This document shows positions 27,528-36,702 of a stretch of DNA of 64,000 nucleotides, in pieces. Location: the NCBI GenBank assembly GCA_028284775.1, contig JANQRB010000178.1:1-64000 (forward strand), written 5' to 3'. The translations under genes and the position numbers were made by a program. Position 1 is the stretch's first letter, and every line of letters begins with the position of its first letter. The DNA is from Candidatus Kapaibacterium sp. GTDB taxonomy: Bacteria; Bacteroidota; Ignavibacteria; Kapaibacteriales; UBA7675. The notes beneath the pieces were generated by a model that did not search any database, was not told the DNA's origin, and saw only the letters and a list, made by a program, of their open reading frames with translations.

Positions 27528-29534
27528 TCAAGGCTCACAATTTTCTTCGCGGGCGGCGGGCAGCAGCACAATAAACTCGGCACCATTTCCGGGACTGCTC
27601 TCACACCAAACGCGCCCCTTCATAACATCAACAAGCTTATGAACGATCCACAGACCCAAACCGGTCGAATGCTCACCAGCGGTCGGCTTGGCTGTCAGCC
27701 GCGCGAATTTACCGAACAAATCACGCTGATCCTCCTTGGTGAGCCCCGGCCCCTCATCTTTTACGCAGATGCGGACCTTGTTGTTGATTCGAGCAATATC
27801 CAGCCACACGCGTTTGCCGCGCGGTGAAAATTTAATGGCGTTCGAAAGCAGGTTCTCCAACACTTCCTGGGTAAAGGCGTTGTCGGCCCAGGCACAGATC
27901 GGCTCTTCCTGGTCTTCGTAGATTATCTCGATCCCCTTCTCGGCGGCGCGTTGAAAATAATGCTTGACGACCGATACACAGAGCGAGCCGAGGTTAAAGC
28001 TGGACAGAGCCAGGTCGATCTTGCCGGTTTCCAGCAGATTGACATCCAGCAGATTGAGAATGATCTCACGCATATGTTCGGCGGTAACGCCAATCTGACT
28101 CATCTGACGACGCAACTCTTCGGGCTTAAACTTTTCGGGATGTTTTTCGACAATTCCGGCCGACAGTATAATCGATGAGAGTTGATTCTTGAGATCATGC
28201 GCCGCAATGCCCAGAAACTCGCTCTTCTCCTTATTGAGCGCCTGCAGCTTAGTGTTCGCTTCCAGCAGCTCGACATTCTTCAGACGGTGGATTTCTGCTT
28301 CTTTCAAGGCCTGCTCGGAAGCGTGCCAGGTTTGCAGCGCCATTGTTTTCTTAGTTGTTTCTTCATTGACAACTTCACGCTCGATGGTATGATAGAGTTT
28401 ATAGTGACGCAGGGAAAGCTCATGCTGTCCGCTGCGTTCGTACACGTCGGAAAGCAGTTTGTGATACTGATTAATTTCCTGTTTCATTTGCCCGGTCTCT
28501 GCCAGCGCCAGCGCCTGTTCCAGCGTCGCGACGGCTTCGTCCGTTTCCCCGATCAGGCCAAGAACCTTGCCAATCTCCGCCAGGCTTGTCATCTCGCCTT
28601 GCGTATATAACTCCGCTCGCGACATTGCCAGCGCTTCGCGGAAGAGTTCGAGTGCTTCCGCATGCCGTTTTGTTGCAGCAACGACGGTGCCGAGAACATT
28701 TAACGAGAGCACTAAGGAAGCTTTGCGGCCTGTCTTTTTCGATTGCGCAAGACCCTTTTCGGCATGGAAGGTTGCCGTTTCCAGATCATTAAGTTCCTTG
28801 AGCGTGGCGGCGATATTGAGGTGAACATGAGCCTCGCCGACGATATCGGATAAATTTTCGTAGATACTCAGACTTTGCTCAAAATACTCAAGGGCCTGTT
28901 TGTAGTCGCCCATCTGGCTGAAGACGGATCCGATATTCGAGAGCTGGAATCCTTTCGTTTGGGTATGGCCAATTTCGTCATTCAACAGCAAGCTACGCTC
29001 GTATTGCTCAAGCGCTCTTACATAATCCCCCAGAATGAAATAAACGTTACCGATGTTCAGCAGTGTCCCCATTAAACATCGTCGAAAGCCAATCTGTTCG
29101 GCAAGAAAGATGCTACGATGATAGTATTCCATCGCGACAGGGAAATCGCCCAGATTTTTGTACACCAGACCGATATTATTGGCGGACTGGGCACTGCCCT
29201 CGAAATCTTTCAGGCTTTCATAAAGATCGAAGGCCTGCTTCAGCAGTTCGGTGGCGTTTCCATATTCAGCGAGCTGGTTACGGCATATTCCCTGGTTCAA
29301 CAGTGAATTTGCTATCGCGCGCCGCAACTCGCGCGTTGTCTGGGTATCATTGCTGCTTGAGTTTCGCTCGAGTGAACGTCGGGCAATGTCTTGTGCTTCT
29401 TCCGCGAGCGCCAGGGCGCGTTGCGGCTCAGATCGATGAATCTCTTCCAATAATGCAAAAATGGCTTGAATCTGATCGAGATCGGATTCCGCCGAAACAA
29501 TATCTTCTTCCAATTGCTGTACCCGAGTTCCCAT
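27528..29534 (-). CDS. Cytoplasmic TPR-containing sensor histidine kinase
   Basis: 668 residues with no membrane segment. Residues about 30-385 form eight or nine tetratricopeptide repeats of the 40-residue type (repeated NIG-VY-LGDY-ALEYYERSL pattern). A coiled coil spans about 400-438. The HisKA dimerisation box is FLGIAAHDLKNQLSS with the phospho-accepting H446, and the HATPase domain has ENLLSNAIKFSP, DEGPGL and GLGLWIVHKL. It should sense via protein-protein contact rather than an extracellular ligand. No receiver or response regulator gene is adjacent, so the phosphotransfer partner is elsewhere. Confidence 0.88.
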   Translation of the reverse strand: MGTRVQQLEEDIVSAESDLDQIQAIFALLEEIHRSEPQRALALAEEAQDIARRSLERNSSSNDTQTTRELRRAIANSLLNQGICRNQLAEYGNATELLKQAFDLYESLKDFEGSAQSANNIGLVYKNLGDFPVAMEYYHRSIFLAEQIGFRRCLMGTLLNIGNVYFILGDYVRALEQYERSLLLNDEIGHTQTKGFQLSNIGSVFSQMGDYKQALEYFEQSLSIYENLSDIVGEAHVHLNIAATLKELNDLETATFHAEKGLAQSKKTGRKASLVLSLNVLGTVVAATKRHAEALELFREALAMSRAELYTQGEMTSLAEIGKVLGLIGETDEAVATLEQALALAETGQMKQEINQYHKLLSDVYERSGQHELSLRHYKLYHTIEREVVNEETTKKTMALQTWHASEQALKEAEIHRLKNVELLEANTKLQALNKEKSEFLGIAAHDLKNQLSSIILSAGIVEKHPEKFKPEELRRQMSQIGVTAEHMREIILNLLDVNLLETGKIDLALSSFNLGSLCVSVVKHYFQRAAEKGIEIIYEDQEEPICAWADNAFTQEVLENLLSNAIKFSPRGKRVWLDIARINNKVRICVKDEGPGLTKEDQRDLFGKFARLTAKPTAGEHSTGLGLWIVHKLVDVMKGRVWCESSPGNGAEFIVLLPAAREENCEP

Positions 29535-30200
29535 ACACTAACAGCATCTAAGAAACAATCTCACTAGATAATGAATGCCTGGCAAATACCATAAGAAAAA
29601 ATGAAACGCAGGTAATAAATTTCCAGTCCTTTTCGTATGCGAACAAGATTAAACTTTTGTAGAATTCTGCGTGACCGAAAAGGCAGGGTGGACAGAAAAA
29701 ATTGCAGTGAATTAGCCAGTCTGAATAGATTCTGAGGCCGACGACATTTTAACGCAGCCGTTGTTTACGACAACACTGAATTCCACTCTTCCGATGTGGT
29801 TCGGAAGTCAAATCAGAAAGAATTCACAATATACCAGACAAGGTATTACGAGACCCAAGAGACCCAGACGGCTGCCCTGCGGCTAAGAATCTGCTTAAGC
29901 GAACAATTACCATAAACATTTCCGGTTTCAAACACAAAAAGGCACCTGAGATTATTAGACCCAGGTGCCTGTTAAAATCGCAATTTGTCAGTGACGACGT
30001 TACTCGACACTCAAGCAACGTCACACGTGACTGCCGGAGCAAGCGGTAAATTCAATTCGGAGCCGAGCAAGCGGTTTTGCCCCTTGCCGTTGCAGCTCCA
30101 CCTCGCTCCATCAGGCAGGCATGGCACAGAAGGCAATCGTACAAGCGACATTGTTAATCAATGCACTCATCGTCAAATATTGTAAGATAGTTATTAGTCA
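29535..30200. other. Intergenic region, AT-rich, no gene recognised
   Basis: 666 bases between the histidine kinase and the small secreted protein gene. It has no convincing reading frame. It contains a terminator hairpin (29940-29970) and an 11-base direct repeat GAGCAAGCGGT at 30037-30047 and 30065-30075 (28-base period). The stretch from 30201 down to the terminator would be an unusually long 3' untranslated region of about 230 bases for the small gene. Confidence 0.5.
29940..29970 (-). terminator. Rho-independent terminator
   Basis: AGGCACCTG pairs with CAGGTGCCT (9 pairs) over a 13-base loop, with a T-run on the minus strand. It lies about 230 bases beyond the stop of the small secreted protein gene and is its likely terminator. 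Confidence 0.7.
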
Positions 30201-30557
30201 TTAGTTTATCACCGTATCATCTTCGAGAATTGTAATGACATTTATATCTCTGAAATCAACTCGCAGCACCGTACCACTGGGCAATTCGGCCGGGCCAACA
30301 CTACCGCTGTTGATTACAAAACCATTTACTTCAACTGCAACAACAATATCCGGAACTTCAAAGGGAATAAACCCGACGACGTGAATCGGAATGATTTCAG
30401 ACGGATGTGCCGCATAGTGAAACGTTACTTCATACGGTTCTTCAACCTGATTGTTAACTCCGAAGTTGGTGGCCAGCAGTGGCAACTGACACATCATAAT
30501 TGCTGCAACGATAGTAAATATAGCAACTGATTTCCGCCCGTTACATTTACAAGACAT
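30201..30557 (-). CDS. Small secreted hypothetical protein
   Basis: 118 residues. An N-terminal signal peptide (basic start CKCNGRK, hydrophobic core about 11-28) precedes a beta-rich mature part full of valine and isoleucine (HVVGFIPFEVPDIVVAVEVNG). A very strong ribosome site (AGGAGGT, nine bases before the ATG) and a dedicated terminator indicate a genuine and probably well-expressed gene. No family recognised. Base composition is more A/T-rich than neighbouring genes. Confidence 0.65.
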   Translation of the reverse strand: MSCKCNGRKSVAIFTIVAAIMMCQLPLLATNFGVNNQVEEPYEVTFHYAAHPSEIIPIHVVGFIPFEVPDIVVAVEVNGFVINSGSVGPAELPSGTVLRVDFRDINVITILEDDTVIN

Positions 30558-31093
30558 CGGCTAAACCTCCTACATAGAAAACATGAAAGCAAAGCTGCCG
30601 GCAGGCAATCACTACGAACCTGCCAAGGCAACAAACAACACAGCCAACGACGTTCAGCCCGCCGGCTATCCTTTTTCCTAATTTATGTAATTACTTACAA
30701 TCAGGCTGGATTAAATTTGTACAGTTGTCATGCAACAGAAAAGATCGTTAACAACGTTACGGTCCCGTTTCTTGATCTCTTTCACCGTAACTGAGTTTAC
30801 AATAATACGGATTGCGAATCGATTAACAAAACATGTAAAATCAAAAATTCAAGAATAAAATGACATGTGCTAATTTTTTATAAAAGGGGAGTCCAAAACC
30901 GTAACATGAGATAGACGACAGCGCAAAACCGGCCTCGCCAAAGCTACGAAGTAAGCCATCGTCGGATAGGAAGGGATGAAGACGGCGTGAGAGTTCAAAA
31001 CTAATAAAAATCCAATTGCCTTTGGCTCAAAATCAAAATTCGCTTATTTTTCTTTACTGAAATAAGCAAATCACTACGTTGTTTGCAATCCTT
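30558..31093. other. AT-rich divergent intergenic region with repeated octamer
   Basis: 536 bases between the divergent small secreted protein and subtilase genes. No credible gene. It contains three copies of the octamer ACCGTAAC: one inverted at 30756-30763 (GTTACGGT) and two direct at 30784-30791 and 30898-30905. It is probably the control region for one or both flanking genes. Confidence 0.5.
30756..30791. repeat. Inverted repeat GTTACGGT / ACCGTAAC
   Basis: Perfect 8-base inverted repeat with a 20-base spacer, plus a third copy of ACCGTAAC at 30898-30905. There is no T-run after it, so a regulator-binding site is more likely than a terminator. Chance cannot be excluded. Confidence 0.4.
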
Positions 31094-32236
31094 ATGCCAA
31101 CTGAGAGGCTCACTGTCCCAACTTTGTTTCCGGCCTTATCGATCCCCGTCCGCATGCGTTCCAGCACGTATTATTCGGGCAAGGGAATAGGGATTGCAGT
31201 GATCGACTCCGGCTTTACGGCTCATCCGGACCTTACGCAGCCCGCCAATCGCATTAAGTCTTACTATGACGCCGTCCGGCGCGAAGAACGAAGGATGCCG
31301 GGGCAGGATAGCGACTTTTACTCCTGGCACGGCACGATGACGGCATGCACCGCAGCCGGCAACGGCTTTCTCTCCCGACGTCGGTTTTCTTCGCTGGCCT
31401 ATGATGCAGAATTGATCTTGCTGCGGACAATGAACAATAATGGACGCATTCCGACAGATGTAATATGCCACGCCCTGGAATGGTGCGCCGATAATGTCGA
31501 ACGCTACGCGATCCGTATAATAAATCTATCGGTATATGCCGATGAAATCGACTATTCCCTGAGCCATCCGGTAACGGCCCTCGTTGAACAATTGACATCA
31601 CGGGGCGTCGTTGTCGTAGCGGCAGCCGGCAATGATGGCAAAATGCCCCTGCGTCCTCCCGCCGCCGCGCCATCGGCAGTAACAGTCGGCGGCCTCGACG
31701 ACCGCAATACCATGAATTTACACGACAATATTCTGTATGATTCCAGTTTCGGCAATACGATTCATGGGCAACTGAAACCAGATCTCATTGCGCCCGCGAT
31801 CTGGCTGCCCGCGCCAATTCTTCTGAATACGGCTACCCAGACCGAGGCTGCCACATTGTGTGCCCTCGATGCCCTGCCGAACGAAAAGCTCGCCCTCGTA
31901 TTGCCGCTCTTGATTGACGACACCAGTCTGCCGCCGGATCTGGCGCAGTCAAAAGATATCGCCAGGATTCGCTCTTGCATCGCCGAGCGCCTGGCTGAAG
32001 AAAAAATCATTTCGCCACACTATAAACACGTTGACGGAACGTCATTTGCCGCTCCGATCGTCGCCTCGGTTATTGCGCAAATGCTGGAAGCCAATCGCAG
32101 CCTGACGCCGGTGGAGATAAAACAGATTCTCATTAAATCCGCCAAACCGCTTGAACACTTTCCACAGAGCAGGCAGGGACATGGCATGCTTGATGCCGTC
32201 GATGCGGTAGAAAAGGCGCTGCGTTTCAGCCAGTGA
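31094..32236 (+). CDS. S8 family (subtilisin-like) serine peptidase
   Basis: About 380 residues consisting of one subtilase domain. The catalytic triad is visible: Asp in GIAVIDSGF (about 38), His in SWHGTMTA (about 79) and Ser in DGTSFAAPIVAS (about 317). The oxyanion asparagine is in VVAAAGNDG. Between the oxyanion site and the serine there is an insertion of roughly 80 residues rich in Leu and Ala (about 225-310). I see neither a signal peptide nor a propeptide, so it may be intracellular or begin further upstream than annotated; TTG at 31079 is an alternative start and the ribosome site is poor. Confidence 0.85.
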   Translation: MPTERLTVPTLFPALSIPVRMRSSTYYSGKGIGIAVIDSGFTAHPDLTQPANRIKSYYDAVRREERRMPGQDSDFYSWHGTMTACTAAGNGFLSRRRFSSLAYDAELILLRTMNNNGRIPTDVICHALEWCADNVERYAIRIINLSVYADEIDYSLSHPVTALVEQLTSRGVVVVAAAGNDGKMPLRPPAAAPSAVTVGGLDDRNTMNLHDNILYDSSFGNTIHGQLKPDLIAPAIWLPAPILLNTATQTEAATLCALDALPNEKLALVLPLLIDDTSLPPDLAQSKDIARIRSCIAERLAEEKIISPHYKHVDGTSFAAPIVASVIAQMLEANRSLTPVEIKQILIKSAKPLEHFPQSRQGHGMLDAVDAVEKALRFSQ

Positions 32237-32291
32237 TCGGAAAGCAATTTGATGGATTGCATCGGCGATCGAAGTGTCAGGCACATCGTTG

Positions 32292-33566
32292 TCAGCAGGA
32301 TTGCCACTTGCCTCGGTTGAATACATACTTGGGCCGCCCGCGGAGCCGTTGTCCGTGAAACGGCGTATTACTTCCCATCGAATGACATTTCTCTTTGTCG
32401 AACACCCATTCTTCATCCGGCGCGAGAATGCTCAGATTGGCGTCGCTGCCCTTGCGAATATGAATTGTCGGCAGCCCCATAATGCGCCGGGGCTTAACGG
32501 ACAGGCAGGTCGCCAGTTGAGTCAGATTCAGAATTCGTTCATGCAGCAGATGCGTCAGAGACAGCGCAACCGCGGTTTCCAGCCCGGCAATGCCAAAAGC
32601 GGCATTGTCAAACTCGACATCTTTTTCGTGTGGCGCACGAGGGCGATGATCGCTAGCGATGGCATCGATAACATTAGTTTCAAGTGCAAACTTTACAGCC
32701 TGCACATCGGCCGGCGAACGCAACGGCGGATTGGTTTTAAAGTTGCTGTCATAGTCGTGTAGGCTATCATCTGTCAGAACAAAGTGATGGGGACTGACAT
32801 CGCATGTCACCGGCTGACCAAGCGCTTTGGCGATGCGAATTAACTCAAGGCCGCCGGCGGTGCTGACCGTGGGAATGTGAATCGGCCGACGACACTGACG
32901 GGACACCAGCAGCGAACGGCTGATGGCCAATTCTTCCGCCAGAGCCGGAAATCCTCGCAGGCCCAGAAGTGCCGAAACCCGGCCTTCATGCATGACAGCG
33001 CCTTCCGTCAGGCTGTGATCTTCTGGATGATCCGCCACAAGACCGTCAACCGGCCCCAGGTAGCTTACTGCCCGCCGAAGCAGCTCAGCATTCCCCAGAG
33101 AACGTTTGGCATCGGAAAACATGCGAATTCCGGTCCCGGCCAGCTCAAGCAGAGGCGCCAGTTTCTTTCCCTCGTTTCCGGTTGTTAACGAGCCGCAGAG
33201 ATACAGCTCCGTCAGGTTGCTTCGGGCACGATTAAGGATGTATTCGGCGACGGGTACGTTGTCGATAGCGGGCTCGGTATCCGGAGCGCAGACCACTGCG
33301 GTAAATCCTCCCGCAGCAGCGGCGGTCAGACCGCTCGCAACCGTCTCGCGCTGCTCCTGCCCCGGCTCGCCGAGCTGTGCGCGGAGATCCAGAAAGCCGG
33401 GCAGACAGGCCAGCTCCCTGCCGTCGATGATCGTCGCCAGCGAAGGAACCGTCGGTTCCGATTGCTCGCAATGAACGATGGTACCGTCTTCGATAAGAAG
33501 GTTACGCCGCTCGTCCAGGCCATCATCCGGGCTGACAACGTGTATGTTGGGAAAATAAACGTTCAT
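32292..33566 (-). CDS. Dihydroorotase-like protein lacking key zinc ligands (PyrC'-type)
   Basis: About 424 residues with the overall amidohydrolase fold and length of multifunctional-complex dihydroorotases (LPGFLDLRAQLGEPGQE, TAAAAGGFTAVVCAPDTEP, FKTNPPLRS, IASDHRPR, VKPRRIMGL). Key metal ligands are changed: the HXH of DLHVHLREPG is R62-A-Q64, the histidine of HXXHVSTA is T233, and DHAPH reads DHRPR. The catalytic aspartate D306 remains. This is the pattern of noncatalytic PyrC'-like subunits that support aspartate transcarbamoylase. It starts five bases after rnhB, with which it shares an operon. Confidence 0.82.
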   Translation of the reverse strand: MNVYFPNIHVVSPDDGLDERRNLLIEDGTIVHCEQSEPTVPSLATIIDGRELACLPGFLDLRAQLGEPGQEQRETVASGLTAAAAGGFTAVVCAPDTEPAIDNVPVAEYILNRARSNLTELYLCGSLTTGNEGKKLAPLLELAGTGIRMFSDAKRSLGNAELLRRAVSYLGPVDGLVADHPEDHSLTEGAVMHEGRVSALLGLRGFPALAEELAISRSLLVSRQCRRPIHIPTVSTAGGLELIRIAKALGQPVTCDVSPHHFVLTDDSLHDYDSNFKTNPPLRSPADVQAVKFALETNVIDAIASDHRPRAPHEKDVEFDNAAFGIAGLETAVALSLTHLLHERILNLTQLATCLSVKPRRIMGLPTIHIRKGSDANLSILAPDEEWVFDKEKCHSMGSNTPFHGQRLRGRPKYVFNRGKWQSC

Positions 33567-33571
33567 CCCTT

Positions 33572-34228
33572 TCACCCTTCGGCAAAAATTTTGCTTAAGA
33601 AAGTTCGACGATGCAAAGAGCAGGGGCCATAGCGAACGATTGCATCACGGTGCAAGCGTGTAGCGTAGCCTTTGTGCCGCGCGAAGCCGTACTCCGGCCA
33701 GCGCTTGTCGGCAACTTCCACCATCCACCGGTCACGTGCTACTTTTGCAACAATGGATGCCGCAGCGATCGAGACAGACCTGCGATCCCCCTTAACAATT
33801 GTCGTAAAGGGCAGAGACGAACCGTGAAAATAGTTTCCGTCAATGAGAAGGTGCGCTGGCTGTGGTCGCAAGGCTGCTATGGCCTCATTCATCGCATGCA
33901 CGGAAGACTGTACGATATTGTACTCTTCCACGTGGCGCTCGTCACGAAAGGCAAGTCCGATACTCACACTCTCCTCCTGCAACTGTCGCGATAATTCCAC
34001 CCTTCTTGCGGGCGAAAGCGCCTTGGAATCATCGATTGCCGCCAGCTCTAATCCTATTGGCAGTATGACCGCAGCCGCTAGTACCGGTCCTGCAAGACAG
34101 CCGCGCCCTACTTCATCAACTCCTGCAACCAGGAGACTTCTGCGCCAGAATGGCGTTTCGAAGGCCGTAGTAGGTTGCGGAGTCTTTTTGGTCCGAGGAG
34201 AGTCGGAACGCCGGTGTCGCCTTGGCAT
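33572..34228 (-). CDS. rnhB: Ribonuclease HII
   Basis: Removes RNA from RNA-DNA hybrids, including single misincorporated ribonucleotides. Acidic active-site residues are visible in AGVDEVGRGCLAGPV (Asp and Glu), LLIDGNYF (Asp) and VAKVARDRWM (Asp). About 218 residues from the start MPRRHRR, which has GAAGGA upstream; a start eight codons earlier is possible. A basic, low-complexity N-terminal extension of about 25 residues precedes the domain. Confidence 0.93.
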   Translation of the reverse strand: MPRRHRRSDSPRTKKTPQPTTAFETPFWRRSLLVAGVDEVGRGCLAGPVLAAAVILPIGLELAAIDDSKALSPARRVELSRQLQEESVSIGLAFRDERHVEEYNIVQSSVHAMNEAIAALRPQPAHLLIDGNYFHGSSLPFTTIVKGDRRSVSIAAASIVAKVARDRWMVEVADKRWPEYGFARHKGYATRLHRDAIVRYGPCSLHRRTFLSKIFAEG

Positions 34229-34293
34229 CGATCCTTCATTTTGAATTGTCATTAGTGCTAAATATACCACCAGCGCCCGGATTGAAAAAAACG

Positions 34294-34327
34294 AGGGCGG
34301 CGAATCCTTGCAATTTCACCGCCCTCT
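34294..34327 (-). terminator. Rho-independent terminator
   Basis: GAGGGCGG pairs with CCGCCCTC, extended imperfectly by inner A/T bases, and is followed on the minus strand by seven T. It follows the CoA-transferase gene (stop at 34505) and separates it from rnhB. Confidence 0.7.
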
Positions 34328-34504
34328 GCGTTCCTGATACCAGGCATACAAACCATCCTCAAGCCGGTATCGTTCCGGACGCTGAACTTAAACAAGCGGC
34401 GGAATCCGCTCGAAAGACCGGGAACCTAGCATCCGACGGATTTGCTGAGATCCGGGGGGATATCGGACCGATTCGTTGCGGAGTCAGGGTGTTGCTGCGC
34501 TGAG

Positions 34505-35782
34505 TCAGGTGTGCAGCGTGTGAAAACGTTCGTAGGCAGCGCGTTCCAGTTCCTCACGATGAGCGGGATGAGCTATCTCGATCAGCGCGCGTGACCGCTG
34601 ACGTAAACTCTTGCCGTACAGGTTCGCGACGCCATACTCAGTTACTACGTAATGGACATGCGCTCTCGTGGTGACGACGCCGGCGCCCTGCTTCAGGAAA
34701 GGAACAATCCGTGATTCGCCCAGCCGGGTTGCGGCAGGCAGGGCGATAATCGGCTTGCCCTTCTCGGACAATGCCGCACCGCGAATAAAATCCATCTGGC
34801 CGCCGACACCGGAGTATTGCCTTGTGCCTATGGAGTCGGCGCAGACCTGGCCGGTAAGATCCACTTCGAGAGCGCTGTTAATCGCCGTCACCTTGGGATT
34901 GCGGCGAATAACCGACGTGTCGTTCACATAACCGACGTCCAGCAAAACAATCTGCGGATTGTCGTCGATAAAGTCATACAGCCGACGCGAGCCCATGACA
35001 AATGTACTGACGATCTTATAAGGATGAACGCGCTTGCATTCGCCGCTGACAACGCCGCTTTCGATCAGATCAATCAAACCGTCGGAAAACATTTCCGTGT
35101 GGATGCCAATCCGTCGATGGTTGCCAAGGGCGGCTAAGACTGCGTCCGGTATTGCACCGATGCCCATCTGAAGCGTTGCGCCATCTTCGACCAATTCTGC
35201 GCAATTGGCTCCGATCGAGGACTCGACCGCACTTCGATTGACCGGCGTCGCTTCCGGCAGGGAATCATTGCATTCAATCGCAAAGTTGATCCGGCTCACC
35301 GGTATCAGACCGTCGCCGTGTGTGCGCGGCATATTGGGGTTAATTTGTGCGATCACGGTTGCGGCGCTGTGGACGGCGGCAAGCGATACATCCACCGATA
35401 CGCCAAGAGAGCAAAAACCATGCTGATCGGGCGGCGACACCTGGATTAAGGCGACATCAAGCGCTATCAGCCGCTCGCGGAACAGGCGTGGAATCTCGCT
35501 CAAAAAAGCGGGGATATAGTCCGCTTCACCGCTCGCGACCGCCCCCCGAATGTTGGAGCCGACGAAAAGTGCACGGGTGTGAAAGTTTGCGGCATATTCG
35601 GGACTTGCATAGGGTGCTTCCCCTTCCGTGTGCAAATGATAAATGGCAACGTCCTTCAGGGATTTGGCGCGCTCCATCATAGATTTGATAAGCTGCTGCG
35701 GCGCGGCTGCGACACTGTGGATAAAGACGGCATTATGCGATTGTATCTGTTCGGCTGCCTCGGCCGCTGTTACTAGCTGCAT
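34505..35782 (-). CDS. Acetyl-CoA hydrolase/transferase family protein (CoA-transferase)
   Basis: 425 residues, family I CoA-transferase of the acetyl-CoA hydrolase/4-hydroxybutyrate CoA-transferase type. The N-terminal domain includes VDVALIQVSPPDQHGFCSLG. The catalytic glutamate is in GIHTEMFSDG, and the CoA-binding GVGGQMDFIRGA loop and VTEYGVANLYGKSLRQRS block are present. It probably moves CoA between acetate and another short acid, recycling acetyl-CoA in fermentation or butyrate/hydroxybutyrate metabolism. The exact acceptor cannot be read. It stands alone with its own terminator. Confidence 0.87.
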   Translation of the reverse strand: MQLVTAAEAAEQIQSHNAVFIHSVAAAPQQLIKSMMERAKSLKDVAIYHLHTEGEAPYASPEYAANFHTRALFVGSNIRGAVASGEADYIPAFLSEIPRLFRERLIALDVALIQVSPPDQHGFCSLGVSVDVSLAAVHSAATVIAQINPNMPRTHGDGLIPVSRINFAIECNDSLPEATPVNRSAVESSIGANCAELVEDGATLQMGIGAIPDAVLAALGNHRRIGIHTEMFSDGLIDLIESGVVSGECKRVHPYKIVSTFVMGSRRLYDFIDDNPQIVLLDVGYVNDTSVIRRNPKVTAINSALEVDLTGQVCADSIGTRQYSGVGGQMDFIRGAALSEKGKPIIALPAATRLGESRIVPFLKQGAGVVTTRAHVHYVVTEYGVANLYGKSLRQRSRALIEIAHPAHREELERAAYERFHTLHT

Positions 35783-35936
35783 CTGTATTCACTTCCTTCG
35801 TGGCGAATATTTCCCTGATGAACTCTCGTTTCGAGGATAAGCAAAATTAGAAAAATCATCGGCAGCAATAAAACACTGACTGTGTCAACCGGACAAATTA
35901 ATCGATTGTTTACCTGACACTTGCCTCGTCATAACA

Positions 35937-36686
35937 TTGCCACCGCTCATCCGGGCGTGCTTGCCGGCAAGTGTGCGATGCGGCGAATTCTTTTTGGATT
36001 TCCCCTTGCGGCGCGTAGCTTTGACGTCTGAGTCAGTTTCCCATTCACAGATAGATTTGTTCGACGTGGGTTCACAAGAGCTCTCAGCACCGCAATCCTG
36101 GTTGGACAAGCACGGCGATTATTTGTATCGCTACGCTTTGTTGCGCCTTGCCAATACCGATGTCGCCGAAGATGTAGTCCAGGAGACCCTGCTGGCGGCC
36201 TTGCAGTCGCGGCACCGCTTCGCCGGCAAGAGCAGCGAACGGACCTGGTTAATCGGCATCCTGAAGCACAAGCTTTTGGACCATTTTCGCAAGGTCGGCC
36301 GTGAAATTCCCGCTGAGGAGACTCGGCTTGCCTGTGAAGAGGAGAAATTGTTTCAAACGGAGCATGAATCGTCCGGTCATTGGCACGGCCCCAACGCACC
36401 GGCGGATTGGCGCCAATGCCCCCAGTCTTCGCTCGAAACCGCTGAGTTTCGTAAAGTACTGCATGAATGTCTGACGGAATTGCCGCCGCGCCTGGCCAGT
36501 GCCTTTGCGCTGCGTGAAATGGAGGAACGCAGCTCACCGGAAATCTGCGACATACTGGGGGTGACGGACAAAAACCTATGGGTAATGCTATATCGGGCTC
36601 GAATGCACCTGCGGCGCTGCCTCGAACGCAGGTGGTTCAGTCCCGAGGTCAACATCGGACAAGAAGTTGTAAAGCCTGTTTTTTGA
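35937..36686 (+). CDS. ECF-family RNA polymerase sigma factor
   Basis: Sigma region 2 begins about residue 53 (WLDKHGDYLYRYALLRLANTDVAEDVVQETLLAAL) and region 4 about 165-225 (LTELPPRLASAFALREMEERSSPEICDILGV). A 50-residue linker between them contains histidines and tryptophans (HWHGPNAPADW). The first 50 codons show no similarity and no ATG start exists, so the true start is uncertain (TTG 35937, GTG 35973 or TTG 36021). A zinc-type anti-sigma factor gene follows after 16 bases, the usual pairing. Confidence 0.85.
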   Translation: MPPLIRACLPASVRCGEFFLDFPLRRVALTSESVSHSQIDLFDVGSQELSAPQSWLDKHGDYLYRYALLRLANTDVAEDVVQETLLAALQSRHRFAGKSSERTWLIGILKHKLLDHFRKVGREIPAEETRLACEEEKLFQTEHESSGHWHGPNAPADWRQCPQSSLETAEFRKVLHECLTELPPRLASAFALREMEERSSPEICDILGVTDKNLWVMLYRARMHLRRCLERRWFSPEVNIGQEVVKPVF

Positions 36687-36702
36687 GACGGAATTCCGCA
36701 CA

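Noticed and set aside
29824..30185. Small frames in the long intergenic region (72 and 66 codons)
   Set aside because: No ribosome site, low-complexity or hairpin overlap, and no family features.
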